DNA of 64,000 nt from Hymenobacter cellulosivorans (GTDB lineage Bacteria > Bacteroidota > Bacteroidia > Cytophagales > Hymenobacteraceae). Each line of letters begins with the position of its first letter. Position 1 is the first letter of the stretch. A program made the translations under genes and the position numbers. The notes under the pieces were generated by a model that made no database searches, was not told the origin of the DNA, and saw only the letters and a program-made list of their open reading frames with translations. Location: positions 5,212,501 to 5,276,500 of the forward strand of contig NZ_CP095049.1 of assembly GCF_022919135.1 (NCBI RefSeq), written 5' to 3'. Shown piece after piece: positions 35,963 through 45,509 of the stretch.

Positions 35963-37699
35963 ATGGCCCTGACCTCCGACATCCAAGCCAAAATCAATAC
36001 CTGGCTGACCGGCAACTACGACACCGACACCAAAGCTAACATCCAGCAGCTACTCGACTCGGGCGACGAGGAAACTCTTAACGACGCGTTTTACCGCGAC
36101 CTGGAATTCGGCACCGGCGGGTTGCGCGGCATCATGGGCAACGGCTCGAACCGCATGAACCGCTACACGCTGGGTATGGCTACCCAGGGCCTGTGCAACT
36201 ACCTGCTCAAGTCGTTCCCCGGCCAGGAAATCAAGGTGGCTCTGGCCCACGACTCGCGCAACAACAGCCGGGAGTTTGCTCGCATTGCCGCCAATATCTT
36301 CTCGGCCAACGGCATTCACGCCTTCCTCTTCTCCGACCTGCGCCCCACGCCCGAGCTGTCGTTTGCCATTCGCCACCTGGGCTGCCAGAGCGGCTGCGTC
36401 ATCACGGCCTCGCACAACCCCAAGGAATACAACGGCTACAAAGTGTACTGGCAGGACGGCTCCCAGGTAGTAGCCCCCCACGATAAGAACATCATCCAGG
36501 AAGTCAACGCCATTCAGAGCCCCGACCAGGTGAAGTTCCAGGGCGACGAGTCCCGCATTCACTGGCTGGGTGAGGAGCTCGACGCCGCATACTTGGAGCA
36601 GGTGAAGGCCCTGAGCATCAACCCCGCTGCCATTCAGCGCCAGCACGACCTGAAAATCGTGTACACGCCCCTGCACGGTACTGGCATCACGCTCGTGCCC
36701 AAGGCCTTGGCTCAGTTGGGCTTTACCAACGTGAGCATCGTCGAGGCCCAGGCCACCCCCGACGGCAACTTCCCCACGGTCCAGTCGCCGAACCCGGAGG
36801 AAAAAGTAGCTATGCAGATGGCCCTCGACCAGGCCAAAGCTCAGGATGCCGACCTGGTTATTGCCACCGACCCCGACGCGGACCGCGTAGGCATAGCCGT
36901 GAAAAACAACCAGGGCGAGTGGCTGCTGGTGAATGGCAACCAAACGGCCGCTTTGCTGACCCACTACCTGCTCTCGGCCCGCAAGCAGGCCGGCAAGATG
37001 CAGCCCAACGACTTTATCGTCTATACCATCGTGACCAGCGACGTGCTCGGCGACGTAGCTAAAGCCCATGGCGTGAAGGCCTACCAGACGCTGACCGGCT
37101 TCAAGTACATTGCCGGCATCATCCGCGACTTGGAAGGCCAGGAAAACTACATTGGCGGCGGCGAGGAAAGCTACGGCTACATGATTGGCTCCTTCGTGCG
37201 CGACAAAGACGCCGTGTCGGCCTGCGCCCTGATAGCCGAAATGGCTGCCGTGGCCAAGGACAAGGGGCAGACCCTGTACCAGGCCATGGTGGAAATGTAC
37301 GCCACCTACGGTATGTACAAGGAAGACCTGATTTCACTGACCAAGAAGGGACAGCGCGGGGCCGAGGAAATCCAGGAAATGATGGCCGGCCTGCGGGCCA
37401 ACCCGCCCCAGACCATAGCCGGTTCCCCCGTGGTAGAGCTACGCGACTACAAAACCGGTGTTATCAGGAACCTGCAAACCGGCGAAGAGCGCGCCACCGG
37501 TCTGGAAAGCTCCAACGTATTGCAGTTCATCCTCGCTGACAGAAGCAAGATTTCGGCCCGCCCCTCGGGCACCGAGCCCAAAATCAAGTTCTACTTCAGC
37601 GTGAAGCACCCCCTGCAGTCGGCCGTAGATTACGACCAGGTCAACCAGAAGCTAACCGACTACATCAACCTCATCATCGAGGACATGCAACTGAAGTAA
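35963..37699 (+). CDS. Phospho-sugar mutase (phosphoglucomutase/phosphomannomutase family)
   Basis: 578 aa from ATG 35963. Moves a phosphate between C6 and C1 of hexoses by way of a phosphoserine. Seen: LEFGTGGLRGIMG, the phosphoserine loop VITASHNPKEYNG (S150), the metal loop ATDPDADRVG (D303, D305, D307), the sugar loop GGGEESYGY and the phosphate loop RPSGTEPKIKFY. Length and the LRGIMG motif fit the long PgcA-like group common in Bacteroidota. Glucose versus mannose or ribose use is not decidable here. Confidence 0.93.
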   Translation: MALTSDIQAKINTWLTGNYDTDTKANIQQLLDSGDEETLNDAFYRDLEFGTGGLRGIMGNGSNRMNRYTLGMATQGLCNYLLKSFPGQEIKVALAHDSRNNSREFARIAANIFSANGIHAFLFSDLRPTPELSFAIRHLGCQSGCVITASHNPKEYNGYKVYWQDGSQVVAPHDKNIIQEVNAIQSPDQVKFQGDESRIHWLGEELDAAYLEQVKALSINPAAIQRQHDLKIVYTPLHGTGITLVPKALAQLGFTNVSIVEAQATPDGNFPTVQSPNPEEKVAMQMALDQAKAQDADLVIATDPDADRVGIAVKNNQGEWLLVNGNQTAALLTHYLLSARKQAGKMQPNDFIVYTIVTSDVLGDVAKAHGVKAYQTLTGFKYIAGIIRDLEGQENYIGGGEESYGYMIGSFVRDKDAVSACALIAEMAAVAKDKGQTLYQAMVEMYATYGMYKEDLISLTKKGQRGAEEIQEMMAGLRANPPQTIAGSPVVELRDYKTGVIRNLQTGEERATGLESSNVLQFILADRSKISARPSGTEPKIKFYFSVKHPLQSAVDYDQVNQKLTDYINLIIEDMQLK

Positions 37700-37718
37700 G
37701 TCACCATACGCTTCCATT

Positions 37719-37757
37719 CAACAAAAAAAGCCCGGCTCATCCGGGCTTTTTTTGTTG
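37719..37757. terminator. Bidirectional terminator
   Basis: 17-bp perfect stem (37719-37735 with 37741-37757) with A7/T7 runs and a 5-nt loop, between the converging mutase and outer-membrane protein genes. Confidence 0.92.
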
Positions 37758-37844
37758 TTACCGCCACTGGTAATGAGGCACTAAGCAGCGGAAACGGCCG
37801 TAGAAAAGTCGGCTGTAAGCTGCGAAGCGGCGGGAACCAGGAGT

Positions 37845-38909
37845 TTAGAACACAAAGTTGAACGAAGCCTGGCCTAGGATGCCGCGCAGGTCGCGGCTGT
37901 GGTCATAGAGCGGCACGAAGTAACTGGCTTTGGTATCGAGCAGAATGTGGCGGGTCTTGATGAGCTCCACGCCCAGGCCCAGATTCAGATTAGGGATAAA
38001 CTCGTTCTGCTCGTCGTTGTTGCGGTTCAGGATAAAGCCGCCGATTTGGTAGCTGGTGTAGAGGTTGAGAAACTTGCGCCGCCCCCGGCCAAAATTGCGC
38101 GGGTAGAAATCCTGGCCGAAGTTAATGACAAACAGCTCATTGACGAATTCGGGCTCGTCGGCTTTCTCTACCGGCTTATACACACCCAGGTTGAAGTAGC
38201 TCTTGCCCCGGGTAAACATGTACTTGATGGCGTAGCCCTGGTAGGCGCGGCTGGTCAGGCCCGGCTTGGGGTTGTCGAGGCGCAGGTAGCTGTATTCCAC
38301 GCCGGGCATGTTCACGAAGCTCACCTTACGGTTGCCAGTTGGGAAACTCACCTCATCGTAGAGGCGCAGAGTCACGTAGGCCTGGCCGGCGTGGCTTTGG
38401 ATACTTTGCTGCCGCTGCCGCAGCCGGGTTAGGCTGCTGGTGTGCCGCTCCAGCTCTGCTTCCAGGCGCTGCCGCTCTGTTTCGCCCAGGCGGCCAGCCT
38501 GCAGCTCTTTTTCTACCCGGGCCAGTTGGGCCGCCTCTACCTTTTCCTCCGCTCCGAGGTCCTGCAGGCGCGAAGTCAGGTTCTGGGCGTTCAGGTTGTT
38601 TTCCAGCACGAAGCCCAGGCCCGTCGCCAAGGAGTCGAGGCTGTCCAAGGCGCGGGTAGGCAGGGCAAACTCGGCCGTCAGCTGGTCGGGCGTTTCCTCC
38701 TGCTTCTGCACCCACACAGCCCGGCGGCCGATAAAGGCTTTGAGCGAGGTGCGGGCCTCGGCAAACTTGGTCACGCCCACCGTCAGGCGCTTCTGGGTTT
38801 CAAACAGCTCCTGGTCGTGGCCCGACTGCGCCAGGGCGGGCAGCACACTACCGCTCAACAGCAGCGTGGCAACCCAACGGCGAACGGCAAGAAAATTCGG
38901 GAAATACAT
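37845..38909 (-). CDS. Outer-membrane protein with DUF4349-like N-terminal region
   Basis: 354 aa from ATG 38909; the longer frame would need a TTG. Signal peptide (ending ALAQS), then a region of about 130 residues with a strand followed by a long charged coiled coil (VEKELQAGRLGETERQRLE), a layout like the DUF4349 extracellular domain. The last 190 residues are alternating strands with aromatic girdles, ending in FNFVF, typical of an outer-membrane beta-barrel. I do not know a described function for this combination. Confidence 0.65.
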   Translation of the reverse strand: MYFPNFLAVRRWVATLLLSGSVLPALAQSGHDQELFETQKRLTVGVTKFAEARTSLKAFIGRRAVWVQKQEETPDQLTAEFALPTRALDSLDSLATGLGFVLENNLNAQNLTSRLQDLGAEEKVEAAQLARVEKELQAGRLGETERQRLEAELERHTSSLTRLRQRQQSIQSHAGQAYVTLRLYDEVSFPTGNRKVSFVNMPGVEYSYLRLDNPKPGLTSRAYQGYAIKYMFTRGKSYFNLGVYKPVEKADEPEFVNELFVINFGQDFYPRNFGRGRRKFLNLYTSYQIGGFILNRNNDEQNEFIPNLNLGLGVELIKTRHILLDTKASYFVPLYDHSRDLRGILGQASFNFVF

Positions 38910-39099
38910 GGGGTTTGTCAACTAAATGCGCTCTACCAATCAGCGGTAGACGGGGGCAAGTTGAGCGACATTCACCAATAGCTATATACTTTGCGCTGGT
39001 AAAAACCAAGGTTTTCAGACTTTTCAAAAACACTAATAAACAATAACTATGCTCTGATAATCATAACGTTACTACTACACTTTTCAGACCTCAGAAAAG

Positions 39100-40782
39100 T
39101 TAATAGCGGCGCTTCTTCGTGCCCAAAATCAGCAGAATCAGGAACAGAAAACCCGTAATGCCCAGGCTCCACCAGGTAATGACCGGTATGCCGTGCAGGT
39201 AACGCATGTCGGGTGAGTAGCGCCCCAGTAAGCTCAGGCCCGAGAACAGCAGAAAGGCTACCGTAATGAGGGCAATGATGGTGCGCGACACGAGCTGGTC
39301 GGCCGTGCGCATCAGAGCTTGGTAGCCGCTGAGCTCGACTTTCAGGCGCAGGTCGCCGCGCGAAATCTTACGCATGATCTGGCGCACATCGGCCGGCAGG
39401 GTCTGGATCAGGGCCAGTAGCTGGGTGCCGGTATACTGCGCCTCACTCAGGATATTCTCGGTTGAGTACTGCTCGGCGATGATGCGGGCCCCGTAAGGGC
39501 GCACAAACTCGAACGTGTTAAAGCGCGGGTGCAGCACCTTGCCAATGCCCTCCAATATCACCAGGGCCCGCAGAATCAGGAACACGGCCCCGGGCACTTG
39601 CAGCTTGTAGTCGTAGATGATGACCTGGAGCCGGTCGGCTAGGTCGCTCATGCTCATTTCCTTTACGTCGAGCATGGTGAAGTCCTCAATCAAATCGTTG
39701 AGGTCGGCTTCGAACGTGCGCATGTCCGGTATATCGGCCGTGAGAGCCAGGCGCCGGAAGTTCAACGCCATACTGCGTGCATCCTGCCGGGCCATGCCGA
39801 TGAACACGCCGGCAAACGCGTACTTCTGCTGCTTGCTGAGCTTGCCCACCATCCCAAAGTCGATAAGCACGATGGTGCCGTCGGGCCGCACCAGCACGTT
39901 GCCCGGGTGGGGGTCGGCGTGGAAAATCCCGAACTCGAAAATCTGGGTCAGGTAAATATCCATGCCGGTTTCGGCCACCTTTTCCGGGCTTAGCTTCCAC
40001 TCCAGCAGTTGGGCTTTATCGGTAATCTTACAGCCGCTTACAAACTCAATAACCAGGACTTTGGCCGTGGAAAGCTCCCGGTACGGCTTCGGGATGTAGA
40101 ACGTCTCGTAGCTTTCGTAGAGCTTGCGAAACTGTTCCATGCTGCGGGCCTCGGAGGTGTAATCCAGCTCCTTCATCATGCTCCGCTCGAAGGCATCCAC
40201 GATATCCTGGGGATTGCTCAGGCCATGGTTGCGCAGAAAGCCCGCCGTCAGGCGCACCAACTCGTGCAACAGGCTCAAATCGGTGCGCACCTTTTCCTGC
40301 ACGTCGGGGCGCTGCACTTTCACTACTACGTCTTCGCCGGTGAGTAGCCGGGCCTTGTGCACCTGCCCGATGCTGGCCGAGCCCAAGGGCTTTTCATCAA
40401 ACTCGCTGAAAACCTCCGTAATGGGCCGGCCTAGCTCCCGCTCGATAATCTCGCGGGCCACGCGCACGTCGAAGGGCGGCACGTCGCTCTGCAGCTTCTG
40501 AAACTCGTCAATCAGGGCCTCGGGCAGCAAATCGGGCCGGTTGCTCATGGCCTGGGCCAGCTTAATAAACGTGGGTCCCAGATCCTCAATGACCATCCGA
40601 ACCCGCTCCCAGCGGCTGGTTTCGAACACCGCCCGCTCGGCGTGCTGCCACGACAGCCGGCGCTTCTGGGTGATGAGGCGGCGCAAAGCCGTGGAAGTAA
40701 CCACGTCCTCGAACCCATAGCGCACCAGCACCTCCACTACCTGCCGGATGCGGCTCAGATTGGAAATCGTGTTTTTAAACAT
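39100..40782 (-). CDS. AarF/UbiB (ABC1) family protein kinase-like ATPase
   Basis: 560 aa. Atypical kinase fold tied to isoprenoid-quinone metabolism. Seen: the family N-terminal motif as FIKLAQA (usual K-x-G-Q has A for G), the Ala-rich loop PLGSASIGQVHKA, VVKVQRP, the catalytic HADPHPGN and the metal motif LIDFGMVG. Two C-terminal membrane helices (about 500-525 and 532-553) give a membrane anchor. It follows a phasin-like gene by 149 bp on the same strand. Bacteroidota make menaquinone, and menC lies 5 kb away. Confidence 0.9.
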   Translation of the reverse strand: MFKNTISNLSRIRQVVEVLVRYGFEDVVTSTALRRLITQKRRLSWQHAERAVFETSRWERVRMVIEDLGPTFIKLAQAMSNRPDLLPEALIDEFQKLQSDVPPFDVRVAREIIERELGRPITEVFSEFDEKPLGSASIGQVHKARLLTGEDVVVKVQRPDVQEKVRTDLSLLHELVRLTAGFLRNHGLSNPQDIVDAFERSMMKELDYTSEARSMEQFRKLYESYETFYIPKPYRELSTAKVLVIEFVSGCKITDKAQLLEWKLSPEKVAETGMDIYLTQIFEFGIFHADPHPGNVLVRPDGTIVLIDFGMVGKLSKQQKYAFAGVFIGMARQDARSMALNFRRLALTADIPDMRTFEADLNDLIEDFTMLDVKEMSMSDLADRLQVIIYDYKLQVPGAVFLILRALVILEGIGKVLHPRFNTFEFVRPYGARIIAEQYSTENILSEAQYTGTQLLALIQTLPADVRQIMRKISRGDLRLKVELSGYQALMRTADQLVSRTIIALITVAFLLFSGLSLLGRYSPDMRYLHGIPVITWWSLGITGFLFLILLILGTKKRRY

Positions 40783-40871
40783 GCGGGCAGAGGCGGGAAA
40801 AGGACGAGTTTAGGAATGCAAAATAAGCGCTGCACCCGAGCAAAACCGGTTTGGGTAATAAATAGGGTACA

Positions 40872-40911
40872 AAAAAGCCAGCGCCCCGCTGGCGGCAGGC
40901 GCTGGCTTTTT
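40872..40911 (-). terminator. Terminator after the phasin-like gene
   Basis: 14-bp perfect stem (40872-40885 with 40898-40911) with A5/T5 flanks, 20 bp beyond the minus-strand stop at 40932. Confidence 0.88.
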
Positions 40912-40931
40912 CAGCTGGGCAATATGCGCAA

Positions 40932-41468
40932 TTAGGCGCCGGCCGTGTCGGTACCGCCGGCAGCCGGAGCGGCGGGCGTTTCCTTCTTGGCGCCCGACTT
41001 ACTGCCCCCCGACGACTTGGCCGCACCAGCCTTGGCGGCCGACGATTTCTGGGCCGTACCGGCGGCCGAGCTTACTTTGTCAGCAGCTTTCTTGGTAGCA
41101 CCAGCGGCTTTAGCCGTCGTGCTCGAAGCGGTTTTAGCGCCGCCACTTTTGCTGCCTGCAGCAGTCGAAGCCGTAGCGGCCGACGATTTGGAAGTGCCTT
41201 TTACGCTGCGTTTGAGCTCTTCCACGTCGGAGTTGGAAGCTACTCCCACGCTCTTCATCAGCTTGGTAGCAATGCTGCTGAACTGCTGCTCTAGTTCCTT
41301 ACGCTTGGTTTCGGAGTTCTTTTTCAAGTCGTCCATAATCTTCTTCCCTTCTTCCTCGGACAGCTTGCTCTCCTTTACCAGCGCGTCAATGGTGGTTTGC
41401 ACCCGGTCGCTGGTCAGCGACACGAAGCCCACGCCGGCATTGATGAATTTCTTAAACAAATCTTCCAT
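40932..41468 (-). CDS. Phasin-like protein with Ala/Lys/Ser-rich tail
   Basis: 178 aa. Residues 1-85 form an amphipathic helix resembling phasin/PhaF N-termini (FKKFINAGVGFVSLTSDRVQ, then a Lys/Glu-rich coiled coil). From about 95 to the end the protein is a low-complexity Ala/Lys/Ser/Gly tail like histone H1 or PhaF. Could coat a granule or bind DNA. Lies upstream of the AarF gene but has its own strong terminator. No polyhydroxyalkanoate synthase is in the window. Confidence 0.7.
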   Translation of the reverse strand: MEDLFKKFINAGVGFVSLTSDRVQTTIDALVKESKLSEEEGKKIMDDLKKNSETKRKELEQQFSSIATKLMKSVGVASNSDVEELKRSVKGTSKSSAATASTAAGSKSGGAKTASSTTAKAAGATKKAADKVSSAAGTAQKSSAAKAGAAKSSGGSKSGAKKETPAAPAAGGTDTAGA

Positions 41469-41672
41469 GGTGCTAAACGGTTAAAAAGGTTGAAGGGAAT
41501 GGGAAAACAACGCTGGAATGATGTTAGGCCAGAAAAGTAGTATGCAAGCCGAGTATTTTCGACAAACCTACAAAAACACCGCTATATAGTTGGTGCTGAG
41601 GGAAGAATTTTTCCGGCGACTTGTCCATCGGGTGCAGCGTTGGGGTTTGGGAGCGAAAAAACGGTTGGCGAA

Positions 41673-42665
41673 TCAGAGCCGGGCCCGCAGCCGTGGGCTG
41701 TTTCTCTGCTTGTGGCTCGCCGATGGGCGCAGGCTTTGCAACACCCGGGCTGCCTCTTCCTGGGCCGCCCAAACACCGTTGGTAAAGGCCGCGACTTGGT
41801 CAAGGGCTTGCCGGGCTTCGGGCACGAAACGCCAGAACAGGTGCCACCAGTGGACCAGGCCCTCGAAGGTTTGCAGCGTTACGGGAACACCGGCACACCG
41901 GGCTTTGGCAGCAAAGGTCAGCACGTCGTCGTAGAGCACTTCCGAGTCCGAGGTCTGGAGCAGCAGCGGGGGCAGCTCGTGCAAGCTGGCCTGCACCGGC
42001 GAAACGAGCGGGGCCGTGAGGGGCGCGGCGGCGGCGTAGAGCCCGCCCCAGCCCCGGATGGCCAGGGCTTCGAGCAGTTGCAGCTCTTCATTGGCCACGC
42101 GCCGGATGGTGGCCGTGGGCAGCTCCAGATCGGTCCAGGGTGAGAGGCCAATGCCGGCCGCGGGCAACGGCTCCTTGTTGTCGCGCAGGGCCAGCAGCAA
42201 TGCCAGGGCTAGCCCCCCACCAGCCGAGTCGCCGGCTACGATGATGTCGTGGGGCCGGTAGCCTTGCTTCAGCAGCCAGCGGTAGGCCAGCAGTGCATCG
42301 TCGAGGGCGGCAGGAAAGGGAAAGTCGGGAGCTTTGCGGTAGGCAATGGTCAGGGCGTGCATCTGGCAGCGCTGGGCCAGTGCCCCCACAGCGCTCCGGT
42401 GGGTGTTGAGGGAACCCAGCACGTAGCCGCCGCCATGCAGGTATAGCAGCACGCGGCGCGGATTGGCCTTTTCAGGCTTAATCCACTCGGCAGCCATGCC
42501 TTCGAGCGAGAAGCAGTCGAGATGAACGCCCCAGGGCAGGAACTGAAACAGGCTGCCGATTTCCAGGCTCAGGCGCATGGCCGGAATGCTAGGTCGGCGC
42601 CGGGCCAGCGGCGTAGTGGCCGCCGTTAGGAATTGTTTGAGGAGCAAATGCTGGGGGGAAGGCAT
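41673..42665 (-). CDS. Alpha/beta hydrolase, hormone-sensitive-lipase group
   Basis: 330 aa from ATG 42665. Carboxylesterase or lipase of the HSL type. Seen: oxyanion motif LYLHGGGYVLGS, nucleophile GDSAGGG, an Asp in TSDSEVLYDD and the His in EGLVHWWH. No signal peptide, so likely cytosolic. Substrate unknown; the family usually takes short-chain esters. Upstream on the same strand is the acyltransferase gene, 185 bp away. Confidence 0.88.
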   Translation of the reverse strand: MPSPQHLLLKQFLTAATTPLARRRPSIPAMRLSLEIGSLFQFLPWGVHLDCFSLEGMAAEWIKPEKANPRRVLLYLHGGGYVLGSLNTHRSAVGALAQRCQMHALTIAYRKAPDFPFPAALDDALLAYRWLLKQGYRPHDIIVAGDSAGGGLALALLLALRDNKEPLPAAGIGLSPWTDLELPTATIRRVANEELQLLEALAIRGWGGLYAAAAPLTAPLVSPVQASLHELPPLLLQTSDSEVLYDDVLTFAAKARCAGVPVTLQTFEGLVHWWHLFWRFVPEARQALDQVAAFTNGVWAAQEEAARVLQSLRPSASHKQRNSPRLRARL

Positions 42666-42850
42666 TTGAAGGCGGAAATTAGGAGCGGAAAATCGGAATC
42701 GGGGCAGCGGTACCACGCGCCGGAGCATGGTATTTTGGGAAGCAAGACAGCTGCCACACGGGCAGCACCCAGGTAAGATATTGTCTTTTACTGACTGAGG
42801 CAGAACAGGTTTCGAGATTCGCGCCCGATTTATACTTTATACCTGCCGCG

Positions 42851-44011
42851 TTACATTTTCTGACCCAGCTTGTGGCCCTTATACCCCCGAATAGCAATGG
42901 GAATCCAGCCTAAAATTGGAATAAAGAAGCTGAGGGTAAATGGGTTGCGCCAAATCATGCGCAGCCAGGCCCCGGGACTGGTCAGGTTGAGGCGGATGCC
43001 GCGCTTGCCTTTCTTGGTGTACTGCTTTTCAAACTCAGTAAACATAGCGGGCCAGGCGAAAGGCAGGAAAAACGGAAAATAGCGCCAGTTCTCGCGGATG
43101 CGCTGCCACATTTCGCCCCAGCGGTAGGGCTTTTGGCCGTATTGCTGCACGGCGGCGTCCATTTCGGCCTGCATACGGGTCCGCACCTGACTGGACAATT
43201 CCTGATATTCTTCGCGGCTGAGCTCGTCGTGGGCTTTATCGGTTAGCTCGTAGGGCTTGATGCGGGAGCCCAGCACGAAGGTGAGCTTGGCCGGAAATGC
43301 CATGTAGAAAAACCAGGGTTGCAGCAGTACCATCAGCACAATGGGGCCCACGGGAATAAAGGGAATACCAATTTTCTTGCTCAGGTTGTTGAGCCAGTCC
43401 CAGCTGTAGGCGTAGGGATTGAGGTATTCGCCGTTGATGGTGTAAAACGGAATGATGTCGGTGCGGTGCTGAATGCCCAGCCGAATCATGCTCGTAGCTA
43501 GGCGCTGCAGCTGGTACTTGCGGTTAAAGCCCTTGCCGATGCCCGGCACACCCTCCGGGTACAGCATCAGGTTGTGCTCCTGGTAGTACATCATCGTCTC
43601 GAAGTTCAGCGTGGTGGCATCCACGCAGCCGCAGCGCTTCCAGAAGTCGCGCACCAGAAACGGGTTCATCAGCGCCGACTGCGACAACATGGGCGCCGAC
43701 AGCGGCCGGGGCAAGTCGCTCAGGCTGGCCAGCTTGCGCCACAGGTGCGACAAAGCCACCATAGCATCCCAGGGAAAGGCCATACCCGAATGATTGGAGG
43801 CAAAAATCAGGGGCGTGCCGGGGTTGTTGCGCTGGGGGTAATTCTCGAAGCCCACCAGCTCGGAGCGAAACCAGACCCGGTCGAGCAGCTGCAGAATGTT
43901 CTTATCGAGCTCCCAGACGAACTCCTCGTCGAAGTAATCGGAGTAGATATGCTGATTGGCCCGGATTTCGGGCGGCGGGGTCGGCAGCGCGGGCGAAGGG
44001 GCCGTGGGCAT
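42851..44011 (-). CDS. PlsC-type 1-acylglycerol-3-phosphate acyltransferase-like protein
   Basis: 386 aa. Seen: NHSGMAFPWD, close to the NH-x4-D acyltransferase motif but with a longer spacing between His and Asp, FLVRDFWKRCG, and the YPEGVPG glycerophosphate-binding motif. Two hydrophobic segments (about 230-260 and near the C-terminus, LSFFIPILGWIPIAI) suggest membrane contact. Longer than typical PlsC (about 250 aa), so perhaps a lipid-A or ornithine-lipid type enzyme. Substrate unknown. Confidence 0.8.
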   Translation of the reverse strand: MPTAPSPALPTPPPEIRANQHIYSDYFDEEFVWELDKNILQLLDRVWFRSELVGFENYPQRNNPGTPLIFASNHSGMAFPWDAMVALSHLWRKLASLSDLPRPLSAPMLSQSALMNPFLVRDFWKRCGCVDATTLNFETMMYYQEHNLMLYPEGVPGIGKGFNRKYQLQRLATSMIRLGIQHRTDIIPFYTINGEYLNPYAYSWDWLNNLSKKIGIPFIPVGPIVLMVLLQPWFFYMAFPAKLTFVLGSRIKPYELTDKAHDELSREEYQELSSQVRTRMQAEMDAAVQQYGQKPYRWGEMWQRIRENWRYFPFFLPFAWPAMFTEFEKQYTKKGKRGIRLNLTSPGAWLRMIWRNPFTLSFFIPILGWIPIAIRGYKGHKLGQKM

Positions 44012-44153
44012 CAGGCAAAAGCGGGCGAGAAGGTGGGTGGCGAAGGAAAGGACGGGCTTCTAAGGTAGAAAAATATACGGTCGGCAGCCCCCAACCGGCG
44101 TTGGACCCAACATTTTACCCAAATCTTACTGGTCAACAGCCCACAACGGCCGC

Positions 44154-45443
44154 CTAAATCTCCCGCTTGAGCTGCACTTGTGCGGTAGTCAGTTCGCCGT
44201 TGGGGCGCCGCACAATGAGCAGAATCTTGCGCCCATCGGCCGAGTGCAGCAGGCGGCTGATCTGAGTTAGAGAAAAGGCCCCGGCTGGTATCAGGTTGAT
44301 ATACATAATCTCATCATCCACTTTCAGCCCTGCTTTGGCGGCGGGAGAGCCGGGCACTATTTGCGTTATCACATAGCGCCGGTAGTCGGGGCCGGCCGCT
44401 ACCAGGTCCATGCCGCACATGTCGTGCTCGAACGGCTCCCGGTACAGCATGTTGGGCCGCAGCAGCAAGTAATTATGGGTATAGTCGATGATAACGTCGA
44501 AGCGCTTGAGCAGTTCGAAGCCGATATTGCCGTTGCGGGGCACGTCGGCGCGCATGGCCACGTCGGTAGAGTCGGGAAAGGACGTGAGCAGGGAGTTGAG
44601 TTGGTAGCGCCCCAGCTTCATGCCCGACACCCGGCCCAGGTAGCCGTTGATAAAGCCGTTGAGGCCCTTCCCGAGCTGGGACCGAAGCCGCTTGGGCGGA
44701 AGCTGCAGCTGCTGATTGGAGGTGGTTTCGAGCGACAGAGCATGGCCCGCGCCCGTGTCGAGAACCAGCTTGAGGGGCAAGTTCAGCGAGTCGGTAACCT
44801 GGACCTGGGCCGTGAGATAAGGTTTATTGCCTTCCAGATCCAGGGGCACCGTGGTCCAGCGCCGGCCGCGGGGCTTGCGGTACTGGTGCGGGTCGTGCAG
44901 CACCAGCAGACTTTCGGAGGGCCGCACTTCCACCACGAAGCTGCGAAACACGTCGGAGCCCAGAATGCCGTGAATGGGCATGCCCACGTAGCCCGAGAGG
45001 TTGAGAATATCCTCCGACAAAATCAGAAACAGCATGGACTTAGCTTCCACTCCCGGCAATTCGACCCGCACGTTGTCGGTTTCGGAAGCTTCCAGTGGGG
45101 CCTCGTTGCCAGCTCCCGCCACCCTGAAGCTGCGGCCAATGCGCAGCTTCAAGGCCGAGCGCAGGCCAGGATCCGTGATAAGCGAAGTGCCTACGCCCGT
45201 ATCCAGCAGGAAGTTGAAAGGTCCTTGCCCATTGAGCCGGGCATTAACCACAATCAGGTTGCGCTCCATCTCAAAGTGAAATTTCACTTTGTGAGTCTTG
45301 GGCTTCACAAACTGGAACGGCACCTTACCCTGGGCCACGGCTGGCCCGGCGGTTAGCCCTAAGGCCAGTACTAGCAGCAAAAGCCGCCAGCCTAGCCCGA
45401 GCAGGCTACAGCAACTCGACTTGTGTACGCGGGGGCGGGTCAT
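44154..45443 (-). CDS. Retropepsin-like aspartic protease with C-terminal PDZ domain
   Basis: 429 aa from ATG 45443. Signal peptide with a strong hydrophobic core ending AVAQG. Two retropepsin-like units each carry a catalytic DTG: FLLDTGVGTS (about 81) and LVLDTGAGHA (about 229), followed by hydrophobic flaps; a PDZ-like domain (about 345-420, with IVPGSPAAKAGLKVDDEI) ends the protein. Exported to the periplasm or surface. The two-DTG-plus-PDZ layout is common in Bacteroidota; the substrate is unknown. Confidence 0.88.
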   Translation of the reverse strand: MTRPRVHKSSCCSLLGLGWRLLLLVLALGLTAGPAVAQGKVPFQFVKPKTHKVKFHFEMERNLIVVNARLNGQGPFNFLLDTGVGTSLITDPGLRSALKLRIGRSFRVAGAGNEAPLEASETDNVRVELPGVEAKSMLFLILSEDILNLSGYVGMPIHGILGSDVFRSFVVEVRPSESLLVLHDPHQYRKPRGRRWTTVPLDLEGNKPYLTAQVQVTDSLNLPLKLVLDTGAGHALSLETTSNQQLQLPPKRLRSQLGKGLNGFINGYLGRVSGMKLGRYQLNSLLTSFPDSTDVAMRADVPRNGNIGFELLKRFDVIIDYTHNYLLLRPNMLYREPFEHDMCGMDLVAAGPDYRRYVITQIVPGSPAAKAGLKVDDEIMYINLIPAGAFSLTQISRLLHSADGRKILLIVRRPNGELTTAQVQLKREI

Positions 45444-45509
45444 TGGTGGGAAGGTGGCGGACTGGTAATATAGCAAATTTTTCGCCGCTGTCTACACCCG
45501 TCGGTATGG

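Noticed and set aside
30411..37069. Long antisense frames under ABC-F, hppD and the mutase (30411-31652, 34492-35727, 36050-37069, all minus)
   Set aside because: Each is the shadow of a strongly supported gene and shows no domain, signal peptide or independent start context.
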